64,000 nucleotides of DNA. Origin: Monarcha castaneiventris obscurior (lineage: Eukaryota; Chordata; Aves; Passeriformes; Monarchidae). Each line of letters opens with the position of its first letter. Position 1 is the stretch's first letter. The position numbers were made by a program, and so were the translations under genes. The notes under the pieces are model-generated. The model had not been told where the DNA came from, did not search any database, and saw only the letters and a program-made list of their open reading frames with translations. This document shows, piece by piece, positions 1 through 55,841 of the stretch. The DNA is taken from positions 15,034,001 through 15,098,000 of the forward strand of contig JAMPIT010000856.1 in assembly GCA_026261815.1 (NCBI GenBank), given 5' to 3'.

Positions 1-134
1 ACCAAAGCAGAAGCAAAGCCTCCCTGGGCTTCCTGCAGTGTCTGCAGCCAGAGCTGTCCCCAAGTGTCTCCTCAGGAATCACAACATGGCAATGTGACAA
101 ATACACACTGTGAATACTGCTCTTTACCGTGACT

Positions 135-140
135 TTTATT
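135..140 (-). terminator. ABCC1: Candidate distal polyadenylation signal of ABCC1
   Basis: AATAAA on minus, followed about 25-35 nt later by a GT-rich stretch containing CAGTGTGTATTTGTC. This is the better-formed polyadenylation context of the two. It could end a long ABCC1 3' UTR of about 3.4 kb. Confidence 0.4.
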
Positions 141-3062
141 GAAGCACCTCATTTTATAGAGAGCTGAAATAAAAATAGAATCAAGTATTGAAACATATCT
201 CTTCAGTAAACCAAAGCAAATGTAACACAAAAAGGGGCAATGGGGCAGGGATGGGAGAGTTCCGGCTGCAAGAATCAACCCAGACTGGCAAACCCCAGCA
301 CCTCCTTCTCCAACAGCTGCTCAGAGGCTTTTGCACCCAAGTCAAGAACAGCTCACAGTTCCTGCTGCACAAGTGCCTAAGATACTGAGGTCCAGTGCCT
401 GCTGTCACACTGGTGCTCAGGTACCAGTAAAGATTTTTTTTCCCCTCTACTTTCTCCAAATCTCATACTTGAGGGCACAGACAATTCCAAAACCGGGTAT
501 GAGTTATGAACACTCTGAAGGTTTATCAATGGATCTCAAAAACAGGAGCATTTAGAAATACTGAGATAGGTATTTTTCCTTTTTAACTGAGGTCAAAGAG
601 GGACAGAATTGCCCATGTTGCTGGGTAATTCTGAAACAGATACCTTTTAGCATTCCATAATCTCCAGTATAAACATCTTTAAATGCTTGTTGTCTGTTCC
701 TAGGTTGGTCATGAAGAGGGAAGGCAACAAGAGACAATAATCAAAACATACTTTAACACTGGTAACCTCTGAAAGGGCACAGCTTTGCTGTCAGCTAAGC
801 CAAATTAAGAACAAGCAAAAATACCATCAGCTCTCACACATCAAGTTGTGCTGAAAAGGGAAAAGAAAAGCAATTCCCAAAATGACGTGAAAATCCCACC
901 ATGTTTCGGATGTGCTGGAGTCCCCAGGGATACATCCAAGTACTGTGATGAATCTGGAGCTCAAGTCTCACAGAAGTTATCTGGAAGTTGGTTAAAGCAA
1001 AATATAAAACAGTTAACACTTGGAGAGAGCATGTAGGAGAGAAATGCTGCCTTAAAAAAATCCTTGTCCTGTGATTCCAAGTTTAAGGCAATGCTGAAAC
1101 TGCTAAAGCCAGAAAATAAATCAAAGGTGTCATGCATTTATTTACACCAAGTTGATGCCAAACACATACTGTGCAAGTCACACTCCCAGTGCCCCAGATG
1201 GTCACAAGATGGACAGGAATGCCAAAATGTTAAAGGTGTTGGTGACCCAGAGCACAATTGTTGCTGTGCCACATGGTCATCACACCGTGAAGGATCTTCT
1301 GTGGGTCAGGACTGGGAACACTTACAGAAGTAGCTCTGTTGACACACATGAAATAGGGTGGTTTTTTCAGGTCTCCTAAAAATTCTGAGCTTTTTTTTTT
1401 TTTTTGCAGAATTAGCTTTTCCAGATGTGAGAAATCTTCCATGTTGCAGTAAATAATGTCAGGCAAGATACGTCAACATGCACTGAAATCAGATACAGTA
1501 AATTCAACTGTACAGCAGCTCCTCTCCCAACGATGGGGAGGATCACAAAGTGCTCCTGCAGGCTGCCTGTTCCCAAGCAGGAAAGGTGTCTCAGTGGTAT
1601 TCACAGTTCCTCCTCTGGGTGTCTGCAGGGAGCTCCATCTCCACCTTAATGTACAACACCAGCCACACCCCTCATCCACAGAGCCCCTGCTCTGCCCTGT
1701 GCTCTGTTCCTATAAAACACATGCTCCAGTCATTCCACCCTTCTGTCCATCACAGAGCTGCAAAAGTGATGGGGATTTGAAAAACTAAAACCCACAGCTC
1801 CTCCCCAGACTCCCCAGTCAGTCCCTGCTCATTCCATTTCCACAGAGCAAATTCACACCAGGCTCAGGAGACGTGGCAGACACAGCCATGGTCACCACTG
1901 GGGTGGCAAAGGTCCCCAGCCCTGTGACTCCTGCTCTGCTGATCCGTCATGATGACCTGGGCTACTCAGCAAACCACAAAATGATCCAGCCCTACCCAGC
2001 ACAGTAATCTGCACACATGGCTTCTTACCCATCACCCTAACAACCCCAGACATCAGGTCGAGCAGAATTAGTCTAAGCAGGACCAGCAATTTCTATTTTC
2101 AAGGCAAAAAGTTGAACTGACAAAGCAGATCCTTTGTCAAACATGAGGCAAGAAATAACACGTTTTCTTTCAAACAATTTTTTACTGCAAGTTCTTTGCA
2201 AATATTTGCATTGTCATTACAAAAAAATACCAAAGAAATTTTCAGTCTATTCAATTTCAGAGAGTCATAATTTACAAAAAAATAAATAGCTTTACTCTAA
2301 GGACAACAATTGTCTAATATTAAGGTCAGCAATATCAATCACAGAAGTCCACATTCTCAGTGCTGAGTATTTGGATCCGTCTGACTTAGTTTGCTTTCTT
2401 CCAGCATTTTCCTTTAAAATAAGACTAATCAGAACATTAGAAAAGTAACTTTTTTCTTACCACGGAAAGATGAAAATTCAATATGGATCTTGAAAACCAG
2501 ACTCCATTGCTAGGTTGTTAGACCCTTCCAACACACAACTTTAAAGACACTAATTTTTTTTAAAACAACTGTAACAGAACATTTTCCCACAAAATTTAAT
2601 AAGAGTCAACAGCAGCAGCATGAAGGGCGTGTTTCTTTGATATAAGGCTAATGGTCCTTGATGGGGCAGAGCTGCTGTGAAAGCACAGAACTGCCAAAGC
2701 CAAGGGTGTTACAATCCCTGTCACCCTGAGCCTGCAGCCTCTGCTCAGGCGAATCCTCCCTCTCAGCCTCGTCCCCACAGGTGTCCCCAGCACTGGGCAC
2801 CCCCGCCGGAATTCCTGAGTGAGCTGGGGGTCAGATCAGGGACTGCACACAGCAACTGCTGCACCAGTTTGGTTTCAGAGTGATTGTCATTCTAGACATG
2901 CCTAAATACTGCTTGGAAGTTGACTGTGCTTTTTCACATCAGCACTACGGACGTTACAGTGAACTCGCTGCTCTACGCTGTAAACACAGGAAACCTTTAG
3001 GACAATGCATAAAGCATTAACCATGTACAGTAAATGCCATAATGAGAAAGTCTGGCACACAT

Positions 3063-3068
3063 TTTATT
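3063..3068 (-). terminator. ABCC1: Candidate proximal polyadenylation signal of ABCC1
   Basis: AATAAA on minus, about 500 nt after the stop, followed directly by a short TGTGTG-containing stretch. Plausible but ordinary by sequence alone. Confidence 0.4.
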
Positions 3069-3566
3069 TCACAAGAAGAAAAATCTTTGGACTATAGTAC
3101 TATATGCCACAAAATGTTCCAAGTGCATCCCACATAGATGGCTCATGAAATGAGGAATCCACAAACAAGCAAATAACTAGCATTTGCAAAAATGTTTTTA
3201 ACAAAATAAAAGAGAGGGAACTTGAGAACATAAGAACAGATGAGAAGAAAAGGCTTTTCTGAACTTCTCTGATGAATCACTCTGCCGTACATCTGAGCAT
3301 ATAATGACAATTTCAGGCAAAAAATAGGAGTCTCTGAAGTGTCTTGCACCATGTATGTGCTTCTCCTAAAGATGGCTAAAATCAATACTAAGGAGAAATA
3401 AAACGTAAGAAAAAATTGCATCTTTATGTTTCTTCCATTGCCACGCTCTGGCTAACTTCACTGTGTCTGAAACTCAGCTGTGTGGTTCAGTCCAGCTCAG
3501 GGGAAGTTAGAGTTCTCCAAATGTATCACCTCCCTCTTCCCCACAGTAAACAGCCAAGTTCAAATG

Positions 3567-48304
<44,738 letters not shown>

Positions 48305-48405
48305 GGGGCGCGGCGGGCTCCCGCAGCAGCGCTCCCCCGTCCGCAGCTCTCGGTGCCCGGGCGGCGGCGGGCGGGGCCGGGCGGCAGCGCCGGCGCGGGG
48401 CCCCG

Positions 48406-48410
48406 ATTGG
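48406..48410 (-). promoter_or_regulatory. ABCC1: CCAAT box upstream of ABCC1
   Basis: CCAAT on the minus strand (ATTGG on plus) about 100 bases upstream of the start codon, between a GC box and a TGACG half-site. It is a candidate NF-Y site by motif only. Confidence 0.45.
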
Positions 48411-48900
48411 CTCCGCGTCACGGGGATGCCGGGCCCGGCGCCGCCGCCGCCCGCGCTGCGCGGCCCCGCCTCGGGCCGGGGGGGCCAGGGAGCGCCGCGT
48501 GCGGGGCCACCAGCGGGGCCACCAACGCCTCCCCGGCCGGGGCCGGCGACGGGCCCAGGAGCCTCGGCCGGAGCCCAACGCCTGCCTTTGTTCAACGCAG
48601 AAATGCCCCGCGCCACCGGCGGCGTGTCCGGGGCGGAATCGCTGCCTTCGGAGCACCGCAGCCGCGCCCGCCCGCCCGGGCCAGCCGCCCCAGCAGCCTC
48701 CAGGGTCCTGCGCCTCCCGCCCGCACCGCACCTGCCCGCCGGGAGCCAGCGGGGGCACGACGGCGTCCCCCTCCCTCCCCGGGGCACTGTTGCGGCCGCT
48801 GGGCATCCCCCGAGGAGAGGCAGCGCAGTGCCCCGCTGGCACCCGGGCCCCGCGGCACTGAGCCAAGGCACCATCCTCGGGGAAGGCCCCAGGGAAAGCC

Positions 48901-51150
48901 TAAGCTCTCCTTCAAATAGCCCGTTTCTCAGCGTGAACCAGTTATACTGGTTTCAATGCCCTCAACATGAACAGAACCGAAACAACTACATCCACAACCA
49001 GTCTTGCGTCAAAATATGTACTAGTTGAGCTACCTGCGCAGCCCTGTGGTTGCACCGGGTCGTGTCTCACGCTGCGCTCTTCACATCCTATTTAAAATGC
49101 ATCAGTTAAATCCAGTCAGCTCGCCTGACTACTGTACCAGAATAGACCAGCTGGAGTATGGTGGTACGTATGTAGGAATGGCATCAGATGCTGCAGGAAA
49201 TAGCAGGGTGGTTACATACTACTCTACAGTAACATCTGAAATCTTTAGTCACACAAATGTCAGTTTAAAATGCTTTTGTCCATCCAGGGCGATTACGGTA
49301 AAGGACAAAGTTGTTGAAAAGAGGTCTCATTTGTTCAACATATATCTTAAAAGCAGGCATCACACATACAGACTGCTCCTTTACTCACCTGCACTTTCAG
49401 AGCTGTGCTGCTGGTGGCCAGATTGTCCATCCAACTGCAGTGTTTCTGGTCTGTCCCCCTGGATCCCACATTCTCGGGGTGTCAGGTCAAAGAGCAGCGG
49501 CAGCTGCATCCAGTCCAACCCAGGGCACGTCTGCATCGATGAATGGAGCAGAATCATCACAGAAAGATCAAGCCACACACATTGGGTGTCAGAAGGTCTA
49601 CGAGTTTGTCAGTTTAACCCATACCTTATTTCATAACATGTTAAAATCTTTATAGTATTGCAAGAGAACAGCTAAATGTTGAAGTATGATTTCCTTTATT
49701 TTTATATACAGAAGACAGTAAATAAGCATGAAGTGAGGAGTTTCTAGAAAACTACATTTTTACCTACACACGTTTCTCAAGATCTTACTGTAAGCTAAAA
49801 GACTAACAAAATTTAAGTTACACATTCTAAATATTTTTCTCTCAGCTTCAGACTGTCCCAATGTCACCAGTCATCATGCTCCATGTTAATAATGTTTCTC
49901 CTCAATGATACCTGGATCTCCACCTCAAACTAGTTCTCTTCCAATTAATTGTATTTCCTTGTAAACCAAAGCAAAGTGAAAATAAAGAGTAAATAATTAA
50001 TGTGAGAGGAAGCAGAAGAGTTCAGAAGAAAAATGTAACAGACTCAAAATACTTATTGTGGAGGAGAAAAACCAGAGCTGACACAAGGCAAAACTTGCAG
50101 AGAAACAGAACCAAGGTCTCAGAGTACCAGAAAGTCACTGAACATGGATTTCACAAACCATTGTTGTAACAGCATCTTTTAAAATACAGATTAATACAAG
50201 AAATAGAAACTGAAATCTTGTTTACAAAGGCGATTCCCTGGCAAGCAGAAAAAAGAACCACACAAAATTCTATATGAACCTTTTTTGTAGGATACAAGTC
50301 GAAGCAGGACAGAAAATACAGTGTGGAAAACTGCAACAACTTATCAATGGGCAATCAGGTGTGATAGAAGAGTGACTCACAACGTCATGGAGAAGTTTGG
50401 AAGGATGCGGAGAAACATGTTTAGACTGTGAAAATGCCGTAACATTAAACATAAGCAGCTGTTTGTCCCCGGAATCGCCCTGGGGATCCGGGCAGCAGGC
50501 TCAAGGTGGCCAGGGGCACGCACTGCTCTGACTCACTGACAACGACCGCTGGGCCAAGGAAACACATTGACTTCTCCGTCACTTCTGCTCTTCCTAAATT
50601 TTATTTATTGACCTCTACCAGAGATGCTTTGGAATAATGTCATATAAGTATTGCTTTGAGAGGAAATGTAAAAAACAAAACACAACAATCCTAGCAACCT
50701 CCCCACTCCCCACACTTAAGTCTTGTGAGTCTTAGGCTTTACTGCCTAAGACGACTCACATTTTCCTTGGAGCCCCAGCAGGCTGCTCTATCTAGACCAC
50801 GGCAAATCCAGTTTGTTCACCCACACCGGCTGCACTTCCTTTGGGAAATACTTAATGCATTGACAAAATAAACACTCTTGACTCATCCCAGCAACAACAC
50901 ACAAGCCTCCAGACACGGCAGGGATCCTCAGGCTTGCAAAACACCCCGTATACAGTTACATTTTGGCAAGTCCTTTTCGTTAGACGCTCATCTTTGCCGA
51001 GTCCTCTTAATCAACAGTACATCTGTTGGAACAAAACTCCTCCGCCACACACACGGGAGAAATTCTCGCTCGTTTCCCCTGTTTCCTTCCCCAATCTTTG
51101 ACAACCTCTGAAATCACAGAGGGAGAAAGCACCTCTGAAATTACAGGGAA
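48901..51150. other. Intergenic spacer between ABCC1 and CEP20
   Basis: About 2.2 kb of AT-richer DNA separating the two CpG islands. A 203-codon plus-strand open frame lies at 49025-49636 and a short hairpin at 50724-50760. No known gene is recognised. Confidence 0.7.
50724..50760. repeat. Short imperfect hairpin in the ABCC1-CEP20 spacer
   Basis: TGTGAGTCTTAGGC pairs with GCCTAAGACGACTCACA across a 6-base loop, with a 3-base bulge that looks like a small slip. Function unknown. Confidence 0.7.
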
Positions 51151-51350
51151 GGCCACCCTGACCCTCCGCCCAGCTGGCAGGGCTGGGCTGCGGGCGGGCA
51201 CAGCAGGCCACCGAGGGTAGCGCCGTGGGCAGCACGGAGGCGCTGCTGGTGCTGCTTATTCTGTCCCGGCACGGCCTGCGGGCAGCAGAGGGAGCCCCTG
51301 CGGCTCCCGCTCCCTGAGGGGCCGGCCGGGATCCGCGCTGTTCCCTGCCG

Positions 51351-51433
51351 GAGCTTCCACCGGCCCCACGGTGTCCCCTGAGGGAGCTTCCACCGGGCCC
51401 GCGGTGTCCCCTGAGGGAGCTTCGACCGCCCCA
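51351..51433. repeat. 33-bp tandem repeat upstream of the CEP20 start
   Basis: Units starting at 51351, 51384 and 51417, each opening GAGCTTC and containing GGTGTCCCCTGAGG. The first two are full and nearly identical (two differences); the third is partial. A degenerate half unit precedes them. The array ends about 56 bases before the ATG, so it is promoter or 5' UTR. Confidence 0.85.
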
Positions 51434-51488
51434 TCCCAGCCCCGCGCCTGCGCTCTGTGCGCGGCGCCATCCTGCTCCCGGCGCGGCA

Positions 51489-51516
51489 ATGGCGACGGTG
51501 GCGGAGCTCAAAGCAG
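51489..51516 (+). CDS. CEP20: CEP20 exon 1 (residues 1-10)
   Basis: 28 coding bases, MATVAELKA plus the first base of Val10. The ATG was chosen by homology and its strong context. Donor GCAG|GTCGGA. Confidence 0.95.
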
Positions 51517-54500
51517 GTCGGAGCCGAGGGTGTGCGGGGTTGCCGGGGATGTGCGGGGCCGCCGGGGGTGTGCGGGGTTGTTGGGGGTGTGCGGGGTTGT
51601 CTGGGGTTGTCGGGGGTCTGTAGGGCCGCCACCCGGGTGGGTCTCAGAGCTGTCGCGGGCGCTAATGGGGACTGACGTCCCTCGCTGCTCCCCTCGTGTA
51701 CCGTGTTTCATTGTACTTAAATATTAAACACATCTTGGTGCAGTAACAGTCTACTTCTTAAATTGCCAGAACGTGTGCTTGCGACTAAAATAAAATATAT
51801 TTGTGACGTCCCTGAAGGGTTGACTTTTATCTGTGCCGTGCCTGGGCTGGCGGGCACTGGCACGTGCGCAGGTGTAGATACCTTATCGCTGTTGCTCTGG
51901 GGATACGCCAAACTCCGCTCGTATCGGGGCTGATTAATGCTGCTGCTTGAACGCGTTCGGCTTTAAATTAACGCGTCTTTTTACGGTGATAGTTTTAAAG
52001 GACACACTGGAAAAAAGAGGAGCTCTTGCCCAAATCAAAGCGAGGATCAGAGCTGAAGTGTTCAATGCCCTGGACGACCAGAGCGAGCCGCGGCCGACGC
52101 TGTCCCGGGAGAACCTCCTGATCAATGAACTCATTCGGGAATACCTGGAGTACAACAAGTATAAGTACACAGCATCTGTTTTGACAGCAGGTATTGGCGA
52201 TGGATTCGTGTCATCGTCGTAATAGTAATCAGATTGTTTGGGTGAATAATTCCATTGATACTATGGCATTAGTAAGTGTGACCAGCTTGACAATCTTGTC
52301 TTCCCTTGACAATTAATAGGGTACAAACAACCTCTCCACTGTTCTTATTGCAGCATTAAGCAAAATCATTCCATTAGTTTTCAAGAAAACTTACTCTCAT
52401 TTCCTTTACCCTTGAGGTAAATTGTTTGACAGAGTAGTTGATGCAAGAGCAAGAAAACTTGGTAACAGCCTGCAAACTCAAATTTCTTGAAACGTCTTGA
52501 GAGTAGTAGTTTAGAGAAAGAATTGTTTGCCTGATGAATTTATGCTGTAAGACTTCTTTAATATTTTTCTTAGATTCTTCTAGGGTGAAGATAAACATAA
52601 TGTGCTATTGTAAATTATACGAGTATGAATCACTAATGCTTGAGTTCCCTAGAATTACAACACACTCTTAGTTATTAATAGTCTAAAGGGGAGGTGTGTG
52701 CTCTCATGCTCTTTTGAAGTTTTCTGTTAATTGGTGACATTTTTCTTACCAGTCTTAAGAATTTCAGGGATTTTTTTTCTAGAATCCGGCCAGCCTGAAG
52801 TGCCCTTGGATAGAGAATTTCTTGCCAGAGAGCTGAATATAGTTGAAGATGCAAGTGGAAAATCAGTGTAAGGAGGAATTTTGGAATGCACTGTATATTC
52901 TGTATACCAGTATATTTTTCTCTGTAGCGTTATTATAATTGACATATAAATGTTCTCACCAACTGAAACGTGACTGATCCCACTCCTGCTCTGATGTGCT
53001 GGATTCAGCTTCATGATGCCAAACATGGGGCCATTTCCAGACATACTCCAAACTAACACTGAATGCTGCCAACACAATGGCATTCTCCAGACAGTGTCCT
53101 TGCACACCAAAACACAACTCTCTTACCAGTACATTCTGCTTTCTACAGAATGTAGATCTGCTCTTTGTCTATCTGTGAGTTGCTGTGTGGAGCAATAAAA
53201 AGGTTACTGTGAGATTAGATAAAAAGTCACAGTGCTCCAATACAACTGCATTAATGAACTGAGGGCTGAAGCAGGTTCACCGATGTTCAGCATTCTCTGT
53301 AGCTTATGCTGTCTGAATCTGTCAGGTGCTTAGGGAGCGCCAGGTTTGAGATGTGCCGTGGTGGACTCGCCTATAGCCCACCAAAGTCTGATCTTTTTTG
53401 AGTGTGTGGGTCCTTCTGATCCTTGGGTGGGATTGTGCATCTCTGCTCTTGTGCTAAACATGCTCCAGTTCTTCGCCTGCCAGGGGAGCTGGAGTTCAGT
53501 GGAGAGTGTCTCTTAGTCCGAGCTTTTCAGGGGACTGTTGGTGTTCAGGGGGAGCTTAGGTCTGTGCTTGTTTATGTAATGACACTTGGCATAATGTATT
53601 TTAAATCATTAAAGACATCTGTACATATTGTAGAAGTAAATATTAAGATCTAAGAAGTCCTGGGTAAAGGGTGTATTTTTAATGCTGAGTATTTCATAGA
53701 CTTTACAGGCTACTTTTGTAATTTTTCCCTTAAGCAGACCTCTCCTGTATGGAATTCTCTCTCATTTCTTACATGGTGGTAAAGAAGAAAGTACCCAGAA
53801 TATCCTTCCAAAAGTGTCTTTGCTGAATTATCCAAAGCAGAACCTTGGCAAAGCACCTACTGAGAGAAATCAAAAAGGTGGGTGCAATGTCATTTTTGCA
53901 GAACTTTTATCTGTGACTAGATTTCCTATAGCATGCATATGCTTATAACAGCACAAACGTGCAGCTGGACACAGTGTACCTCCTCCTCCGTGCAAGGAGT
54001 GCTTTCGTCTGACACCAAATGGCTGTACCATTTCCCTAAAGGTTCAGCAGGCCAAATTCTACTCCCTTACTCTACTGCAAATCTGAAAAGGGTCAGCTAA
54101 AGACAGTCTCACTACACTGGCAATTTAATACAAGATTTTAACCTAAAGTTTCAATAAAATATATTAAATAGTGAGCATATCTCTGTTTCTTATCTGGTCT
54201 AACCTAATTTCTATGGCAAGTTCTTAACTCTTTAGCTGTCAGTTCTTTATATGGGCATAAACCTTTTCTGAGAACATAATTCACATCCCATTTGCCACAA
54301 AAGCTTAAGCCCAAAGTTCACTGCTCTGTAGTAAACACTGCTAAATCTCACTTCCCCTTTCTGGTCTGCTTTCGGACTGGTTACAATTAATACCAGCTGA
54401 GCTAGAGAATGAAAAGGTTCATTGGTCCAGTTTTTTCCTCCGAAGAGTCTGCTTGGCATATTGCTTCATTTTTTACTGTGAAAATTTATTACTCTCCTGT

Positions 54501-55497
54501 TAATACTATGAACTGTTTGGTTTGTATCCAGAAATTTCAAAAGTATGAGGCTTGAGATGTTATTGACATCTAAAAAGTGTGAGAAGTGCTAACAGTTTTT
54601 AACAGTTAATTCATTGAGACAGTGCTGTTTTTCTTCTGCCAGAAGAGGGGGCTGAAGAAACAAAATTTCCATACCAAAACTGCTATAAATTACCTCTTTG
54701 TTAGAAAACAGTTATTTCTATCAGAAATTTCTCCATTTTTTAAAACAAACTGGGTGTATAGGAGAATTGTTTTTAAAGTATACTTTTGTTTCTACTGACT
54801 GCAGGATCACCTTGCCCTGTTGACTCCAATACAACTTCACGTGGAGATTTAATTGGTTACAGTTAGTTACAGAAGTCAGGATTAATCGTAAGACACAACA
54901 GCTTTTAAAACATAAAAAACCATGTAAGTTTTAAGGCTTTGAACATTAAGTAAATATATTCTGAAATTACTTTCTGCATGTGTTTATGGAGTATGTTAGT
55001 GGAGACCTAAAGGCAATGGGTTTAAAATACTAATTATCCAGCCCTTTTAATTAGGCTGCATATTCAGGTAATCAAGTCCATTCATAAACTCAACCTGCCA
55101 AGTCTCCTATTTAACATCTAACTTGCTTTTCACTTTAGAAATTATCTTGCTATTTAGATGTATCAGTATTCCAGCAGGCTGGGGATCCTGATAAAAGGTG
55201 TGGAATAGGGTGTTTCTTTAGCTCATTCAGTACAGCTGAGTTGGAAGTTGTCTGAAATCTAATCTTAGTGATGCAAAGCTTCATGGAAACATTTATTTTA
55301 AAAATTGCCTGAGTTCTCTGTGATGATACGGTGTATCAAAGTTGATAATAGTAGAAGATAATACTCAAACCTTGGACCTCCAGAGGCATAAGAATATTTT
55401 TGTCTGTGTTTCGTTTTCAGACAGAATTCCAGAACCAGGAAGGATGGCTGGCACGAGCATCGAAGAGCCTCTTATTTTACAAAGTATAAAGAGATGA
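51489..55497 (+). CDS. CEP20: CEP20 (FOPNL/FOR20) gene, complete, 5 exons
   Basis: Centrosomal protein of 20 kDa, a member of the FOP/OFD1/TONNEAU1 family. Known role: it localises to centrosomes and PCM1-containing centriolar satellites and is required for ciliogenesis. Exons 51489-51516, 51993-52190, 52783-52867, 53738-53877 and 55421-55497 join in phase to 175 codons plus stop; the human protein is 174 residues. The N-terminus MATVAELKAVLKDTLEKRG, the acidic turn NALDD, and a LisH/FOP dimerisation region (about residues 49-81, with LLINELIREYLEYNKYKYTA) are almost identical to mammals. The C-terminal third is more divergent but ends in a comparable T-S-I-E-E to K-R tail. The gene is divergent from ABCC1, with 3.2 kb between start codons. 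Confidence 0.96.
51528..51620 (+). repeat. G-rich tandem repeat in CEP20 intron 1
   Basis: About five degenerate copies of an 18-19 base unit resembling GGGTGTGCGGGGTTGTTG, beginning 12 bases after the exon 1 donor. Successive runs of four to five G on the coding strand give many quadruplex registers. Confidence 0.85.
51993..52190 (+). CDS. CEP20: CEP20 exon 2 (residues 10-76, LisH region)
   Basis: 198 nt encoding LKDTLEKRG through the LisH core to TASVLTA. Donor GCAG|GTATTG. Read-through of the donor would add only about nine residues before a stop. Confidence 0.97.
52783..52867 (+). CDS. CEP20: CEP20 exon 3 (residues 76-104)
   Basis: 85 nt after a T8 tract and CTAG acceptor. Encodes ESGQPEVPLDREFLARELN and an acidic stretch. 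The donor was set at AATCAGT|GTAAGG because only this restores SVPLLYG with exon 4; a GT two bases earlier breaks the frame. Confidence 0.95.
53738..53877 (+). CDS. CEP20: CEP20 exon 4 (residues 104-151)
   Basis: 140 nt starting PLLYGILSHFLHGGKEESTQ, matching the mammalian PLLYGILAHFLRG block, then a variable basic region. Donor AAAAAG|GTGGGT. Confidence 0.94.
55421..55497 (+). CDS. CEP20: CEP20 exon 5, last coding exon (residues 151-175)
   Basis: 77 nt after TCGTTTTCAG, encoding RIPEPGRMAGTSIEEP and ending in TGA. It was assigned by phase, acceptor quality and the similar spacing of the human tail. Similarity to mammals is modest here. Confidence 0.88.
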
Positions 55498-55574
55498 TAT
55501 CTTTCATTTGCTATTTCTCATATCAGGGTCTGTCAGATTTAATTTAGGACATTCTTCATCGCATAAATTTCTCC

Positions 55575-55580
55575 AATAAA
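55575..55580 (+). terminator. CEP20: Candidate proximal polyadenylation signal of CEP20
   Basis: AATAAA 78 bases after the stop. The downstream sequence is not strongly GT-rich, so it may be the weaker site. Confidence 0.35.
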
Positions 55581-55835
55581 TCCAATGGGACCATTTTAGC
55601 TTGTAACATCTACTCATGAGACAGGATCACAGGGTCGTAATTATTGCCAATTTAAAAAATGTTAGCAAGGCTCCCTTTCCCCAGTGCTGATAGAAGGAAA
55701 ACTGTATAGGGAGTCACATTAGTGAGTCCTGTGTCTAGAATTGCACCTGAATATACTGGGTTTATCCAATAATTTTTTATATAATAACTTAGCATTTTTG
55801 CACTTATATCTTTGTGTGTTTTTCCTGTGTTTCTG

Positions 55836-55841
55836 AATAAA
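55836..55841 (+). terminator. CEP20: Likely main polyadenylation signal of CEP20
   Basis: AATAAA about 340 bases after the stop, followed by a T-rich then GT-rich stretch (TTCTGTGTGGTATTTTG). This is the best polyadenylation context in the CEP20 downstream region. Confidence 0.55.

Larger units (their letters stand above)
1..3566 (-). other. ABCC1: ABCC1 3' UTR and downstream flank
   Basis: No coding sequence seen on either strand; open frames are under 110 codons and unrelated to known proteins. On the minus strand this follows the ABCC1 stop. Two AATAAA signals on minus (3063-3068 and 135-140) allow a 3' UTR of about 0.5 kb or about 3.4 kb. ABCC6 would be expected further left by synteny but is not reached. 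Confidence 0.55.
51160..51680 (+). promoter_or_regulatory. CEP20: CpG island and promoter of CEP20
   Basis: GC- and CpG-rich block covering the CEP20 first exon. No TATA box. A 33-bp tandem repeat precedes the ATG and a G-rich repeat follows exon 1. The start codon context GCAATGG has G at -3 and +4, a strong initiation context. Confidence 0.75.

Noticed and set aside
1..3566. Search for ABCC6 exons beyond the ABCC1 stop
   Set aside because: No ABC motifs or conserved exons were found; ABCC6, if adjacent as in mammals, must lie left of the window.
51011..51632. 163-166-codon minus-strand Pro/Arg/Gly-rich frames over CEP20 exon 1
   Set aside because: Translations of the 33-bp and G-rich repeats in the CpG island, opposite to the true CEP20 exon.
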